64,000 nt of DNA from Obelidium mucronatum (taxonomy: Eukaryota; Chytridiomycota; Chytridiomycetes; Chytridiales; Chytriomycetaceae): positions 62,001 to 126,000 of the forward strand of contig JAIVFH010000048.1 in the NCBI GenBank assembly GCA_025765595.1, written 5' to 3'. This document shows positions 60,913 through 64,000 of the stretch, piece after piece. The position numbers and the translations under genes are program-made. The notes below the pieces were generated by a model. That model had not been told where the DNA came from, did no database searches, and saw nothing but the letters and a program-made list of their open reading frames with translations. How positions within the stretch are numbered: the stretch's first letter is position 1; every line of letters starts with the position of its first letter.

Positions 60913-61164
60913 TATTGGCGTTAAGGGTTTTTGAGTGAGGTTTTGTTGATTTTGTGCAAATTGGAGAAAAATGCGTCTGTTCTAAAAATAGATTTTGAGG
61001 ATGGGACGATTTTCCTTTTTTTTTTGTGCACGCAAACCAATTTGACAATCTCCGTTTTTTGTGCTCAACCTCTGAAATATTTAAAAATGGTAAATAAACA
61101 ACTAATTATCCAAAGTGGGAAGGCAATCGCACTGAAAAAAAATGATTAACATCAGGCGGACCAT

Positions 61165-61611
61165 ATGTCTAATGCACTTGCAGTCGTATGTAAGGATCCC
61201 TTCCTTTTTCTGTTTTTTTTTCCACAAAGCTGACTTCAAAGGAAAAGGCTCTGTTGGTGGCGTAGCTGGCTATGTTCGAGGAAAGAGTGTCCCGTCACTT
61301 GTAGCTGGACTATCGTTTGGGGCTCTGTATGCTTTCTCAGGGTATAACTTGTGGTGCTTCCGTCGTTTCATTATTAATGATGTTCAACGCATCTCTCTCT
61401 GTCTCTCTCTTAAAAAAATAGCAACTTGATTAAGCGGAACGCGGATTACGGACACGAATTGGCTTTGGGAACTTCTCTTGTGTTGATGGGAGCAATGGGA
61501 CCGCGTGCTTTAAAGACAAAAGCAAGAGCACCCGTTGGGTTGTTTACATTGGGTTCACTTGGAGCAGCATACTTTGGAAAGAAGCTCTATCAACAAACAT
61601 ATGGAGTGTAA
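61165..61611 (+). CDS. TMEM14-family small membrane protein, paralog 1
   Basis: Exons 61165-61189, 61230-61341, 61422-61611; 108 aa. Four hydrophobic segments; VGGVAGYVRGKSVPSLVAGLSFGALYAFSGY is the family core, with HELALGTSLVLMGAMGPRALK and a Gly-rich last helix. TMEM14 proteins sit in the inner mitochondrial or ER membrane and are linked to porphyrin or lipid handling. The 25-nt first exon uses a GTAAGG donor. Convergent with paralog 2. Confidence 0.8.
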
Positions 61612-61737
61612 AGAAAAAGAAAAAGAGGCATGTCACGGAGCAGCACGGAAGCGATTTGTAAAGGCATCCATTTATTTCCGTGCACGCATCCGTTAAATAA
61701 ACTCGATAACGCGCTCTTCAATCCTTCCAAAAAAACA

Positions 61738-62256
61738 TCAATCGAGCTTAGCTGCCTTTGATCCAAAGATGATTGACCCATAGAATACAGTTCCAATGAG
61801 TCCCAAGAGAGACATGACGCGAGGAACTGGTTTCCCAGCTTTGATGGCTTTTGGTCCCATCATTACAAGCAACAACAGCGAAACTCCAAAGGCTATTTCG
61901 GCTCCGTAAGTTGCGTTTGTGGCGAGACGGTGGCTTGTTTTTAAGTTAGTTTGATTTTTCAAGCATCGAACTGTGTATGTTCAAAAAGGTACTGACCCTG
62001 CCAAAGCGTAAAGACTAGCGCACGACAATCCAGCAACCAATGAGGGAACACTCTTTCCTTTGACGTATCCGATTGTTCCGCCAATCGCGCCTGCAGGACA
62101 ATGAGTAATCAACAACGAATCGATTGACAGTGAATTCGGTCCAAAACAAGATTACAAACATATGCTTGCGAATAAGTAGGCGGGAACGTGACTCTGAACC
62201 TATCACTCGAGCATTAGCATGAACATGAAACCTTTGGGCAAGAAAGTGTTCACCAT
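61738..62256 (-). CDS. TMEM14-family small membrane protein, paralog 2
   Basis: Exons 62232-62256, 61997-62090, 61738-61933; 104 aa. IGGTIGYVKGKSVPSLVAGLSCASLYALAG aligns with paralog 1, as does AEIAFGVSLLLLVMMGPKAIK. The first exon is again 25 nt and the intron phases are the same (1 and 2), so the pair arose by an inverted duplication and then diverged widely. Confidence 0.8.
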
Positions 62257-62309
62257 TTTTCAGTAAATACTTTTAAAAAATGAATGAAAAGAGAATGCAG
62301 ATTTTTATT

Positions 62310-62831
62310 TCAATTCCAAAGTTCGAGAAACTCTTTTGCGTAAAAGCCCGTTGTTCCTGCGACAGCAGCTGTGAGTGCGATTGGTGCCGGTCGAAGTGAT
62401 TTGAAGGCATCTTTTCCGCAAAAGAAGAGATAACAGAGACCCCAAGCTGATGAAATCCACAATCAGCAAAAGAAACTTGGACAAAAAAAACTTGAACTTC
62501 AAATCACCAGTTGCGGTTGAGGGTCCGTTTTCCGAATCAACACAGACAGCATATCCAGACAATGCAAATGCACCGGCAAAGCCAGCCAAAGGAAACATTC
62601 CTGGCCATCCCGGTGCCCCCTTCAACGCAGATATCGAAGATGCAAAGCCTGTAGCAGAGAAGTGTCAGCCAGCTTGTGCCCATTGCTAATCTTACAGAGA
62701 AACGTACATAGACTCGACAGGCCCCACATTGGATACGGAGAGAGACCCAAGCGATCGATGCGAGTTTCTATCGGAGGGAGGCCTTTCTTGACGAGAAAGT
62801 CATTCACTTTGGGCAATACTTGGCCAGCCAT
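62310..62831 (-). CDS. Aim19-like small membrane protein
   Basis: Exons 62708-62831, 62508-62648, 62310-62446; 133 aa. SPYPMWGLSSL, a hydrophobic GMFPLAGFAGAFALSGYAVCVDSENG and AWGLCYLFFCGKDAFKSLRPAP recall the fungal Aim19 family of mitochondrial membrane proteins. The family assignment is from remembered motif pattern only. It is divergent from the cytochrome b5 fusion gene, 51 bp between start codons. Confidence 0.5.
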
Positions 62832-62882
62832 TGAAATCTAAACAAACAAAAAGAAACAAACAAAAAAGAAAACCAAAAATAA

Positions 62883-64000
62883 ATGACCCTCGCAGAATAC
62901 ACCCTTGACCAGATTGGCCAGCACAAGACGCCCGACGACCTCTGGGTCGCCATCGATGGCCTCGTGTACGACCTGACTGAGTTCGCCGATGCGCATCCGG
63001 GGTCCGCGTTGGTGCTCTACCGGGTTGGCGGGACCGACGCGACGGAGGCGTTCTACGGGCTGCACCGGCGCGAGGTGCTGCAGCGGTTCGCGCGGCTGGC
63101 GGTCGGGCGCGTGGCGGGGCGCAGCGCGGCGCCGGACGACTTTGCCGAGTTTTCGCGCGTGCCGTTCGGCGAGGCGCCGGCGGGGCGGCCGCAGCCGAGC
63201 GCGTTCTGCGGCGCGTCGCACGTGGCGTTCAAGCGCGCCGTGCGCCGCCTGTGCGCGCAGCTCATCGCGCCGCACGCCGAGACGCTCGCCGCCGCCGACG
63301 CGCCGCCGCCGCCGGAAATGCTGCGCGCGCTGGGCGCCGCCGGCCTGCACGCCTGCCGCCTGGGTCCGGGCCCGCACCTGGCCGGCCGCGCGCTGCCCGG
63401 CGGCGTCGACCCGGCGGAGTTCGACTACTTCCACGAGGCCATTGCCCACGAGGAGATTACACGCGCCGCCGGAATATACTGCTTCGGGGAGGGACTGGCG
63501 TCGGGGATGATGATTGGCGCGCCGCCCATCCTCAAGTTTGGTCCACAGTGGATGATCGAGAATGTCATGCCGCAACTGCTCAGCGGCGAAAAAATGATTT
63601 GTTTGGCTATTTCGGAGCCCGGTGCTGGTTCGGATGTTGCGAATATTGAGACGGAAGCAGTTAAGTTGAGTGTTTTGTATGAGTGTGGAATCACTGTGGT
63701 CTAACTGTAGTCTAACCATCTTACACAACAGAACTCCTTGCGGAAAGTTCTTTATTGTCAATGGAACAAAGAAGTGGATCACGAATGGCACCTTTTCTGA
63801 TTACTTTACAACTGCTGTGCGGACTGGAAAGGGTCCAGCCGGAATCTCCATGTTGCTGATTGAACGCGGGTTCGAAGAACCACTTCTGATGCATGGATCT
63901 CATTCTCACACTTTTGGATTCATTTTTTTTTGTTAGTGCTGGCGTTTCTACCAAAAGCATCAAAACTTCTGGTTCGGGGTCTGCTGGAACGGCCTTTGTT
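62883..64000 (+). CDS. Cytochrome b5 / acyl-CoA dehydrogenase fusion, 5' part (runs off the right edge)
   Basis: Exons 62883-63664, 63732-63869, 63937 to the end of the window. The N-terminal about 80 residues are a cytochrome b5 domain (DLWVAIDGLVYDLTEFADAHPGS, with the heme His in DAHPG). An acyl-CoA dehydrogenase follows: AISEPGAGSDVANIETEAVK, VNGTKKWITNG and the start of the GVSTKSIKTSG block. Such fusions occur in fungi and oxidise acyl-CoA with electron relay through heme. The first 590 bp are extremely GC-rich, then composition drops sharply near 63480 without an intron. The catalytic Glu lies beyond the edge. Confidence 0.9.

Noticed and set aside
62838..63791. 317-codon open frame antisense to the cytochrome b5-ACAD gene
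   Set aside because: Low-complexity shadow of the GC-rich exon, without recognisable domain; the plus strand has clear b5 and ACAD motifs and splice sites.

Overview
The window is nuclear DNA of a zoosporic fungus, most likely a chytrid. This is inferred from gene content and structure: fungal-type ERG28, Yop1, Krr1, Utp25, Tap42, Vps51 and a cytochrome b5/acyl-CoA dehydrogenase fusion sit beside a SPAG1-like dynein-arm assembly factor, which implies a flagellum. A class C (GABA-B-like) receptor, a SWEET transporter and a Crinkler-type NTPase-nuclease fit the same group. Genes are dense, with many short GT-AG introns (mostly 45-100 nt), very short intergenic spaces and frequent poly(A)/poly(T) runs. 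I saw no tRNA, rRNA or CRISPR.

Region 1 (1-20.6 kb) is accessory and rearranged. After a partial amine oxidase, a unit of [PAP2/dolichyl-diphosphatase-like 3' end - Crinkler-like NTPase/nuclease - SGNH esterase - class C receptor] occurs twice in tandem with a constant offset of 11,647 bp (1129-5540 and 12776-17187). The first unit took a complete Ty3/Gypsy chromovirus (5546-11905, identical 207-bp LTR spans, AACAT target duplication, empty site preserved in the second unit). Its receptor copy was reduced to a direct fragment fused to an inverted, deleted fragment. The second unit keeps a near full-length receptor, with one homopolymer indel, but has a truncated PAP2 gene. The retrotransposon's pol carries three intron-like interruptions, one directly before the YIDD catalytic motif of reverse transcriptase, plus several frameshifts.

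Region 2 (20.6-42.9 kb) is mostly housekeeping: a GC-rich P-loop kinase, a C2H2 factor, an aberrant Arf GTPase, syntaxin-8-like SNARE, lipin, SPAG1-like factor, RING-CH protein, phospholipid methyltransferase, the divergent ribosome-biogenesis pair KRR1/UTP25, cytosolic PheRS alpha, a broken orphan 7TM protein and a SWEET transporter.

Region 3 (43.3-64 kb) is marked by small paralog pairs: two large type I membrane proteins flanking two p24 cargo receptors, ERG28, APRT, Tap42, Vps51, a TMEM53-like gene next to its pseudogene, Yop1, two convergent TMEM14 genes, an Aim19-like protein and the 5' part of a cytochrome b5-ACAD fusion. Several genes across regions 2-3 share an odd feature: the first 200-600 bp after the ATG are extremely GC-rich while the rest is AT-rich.
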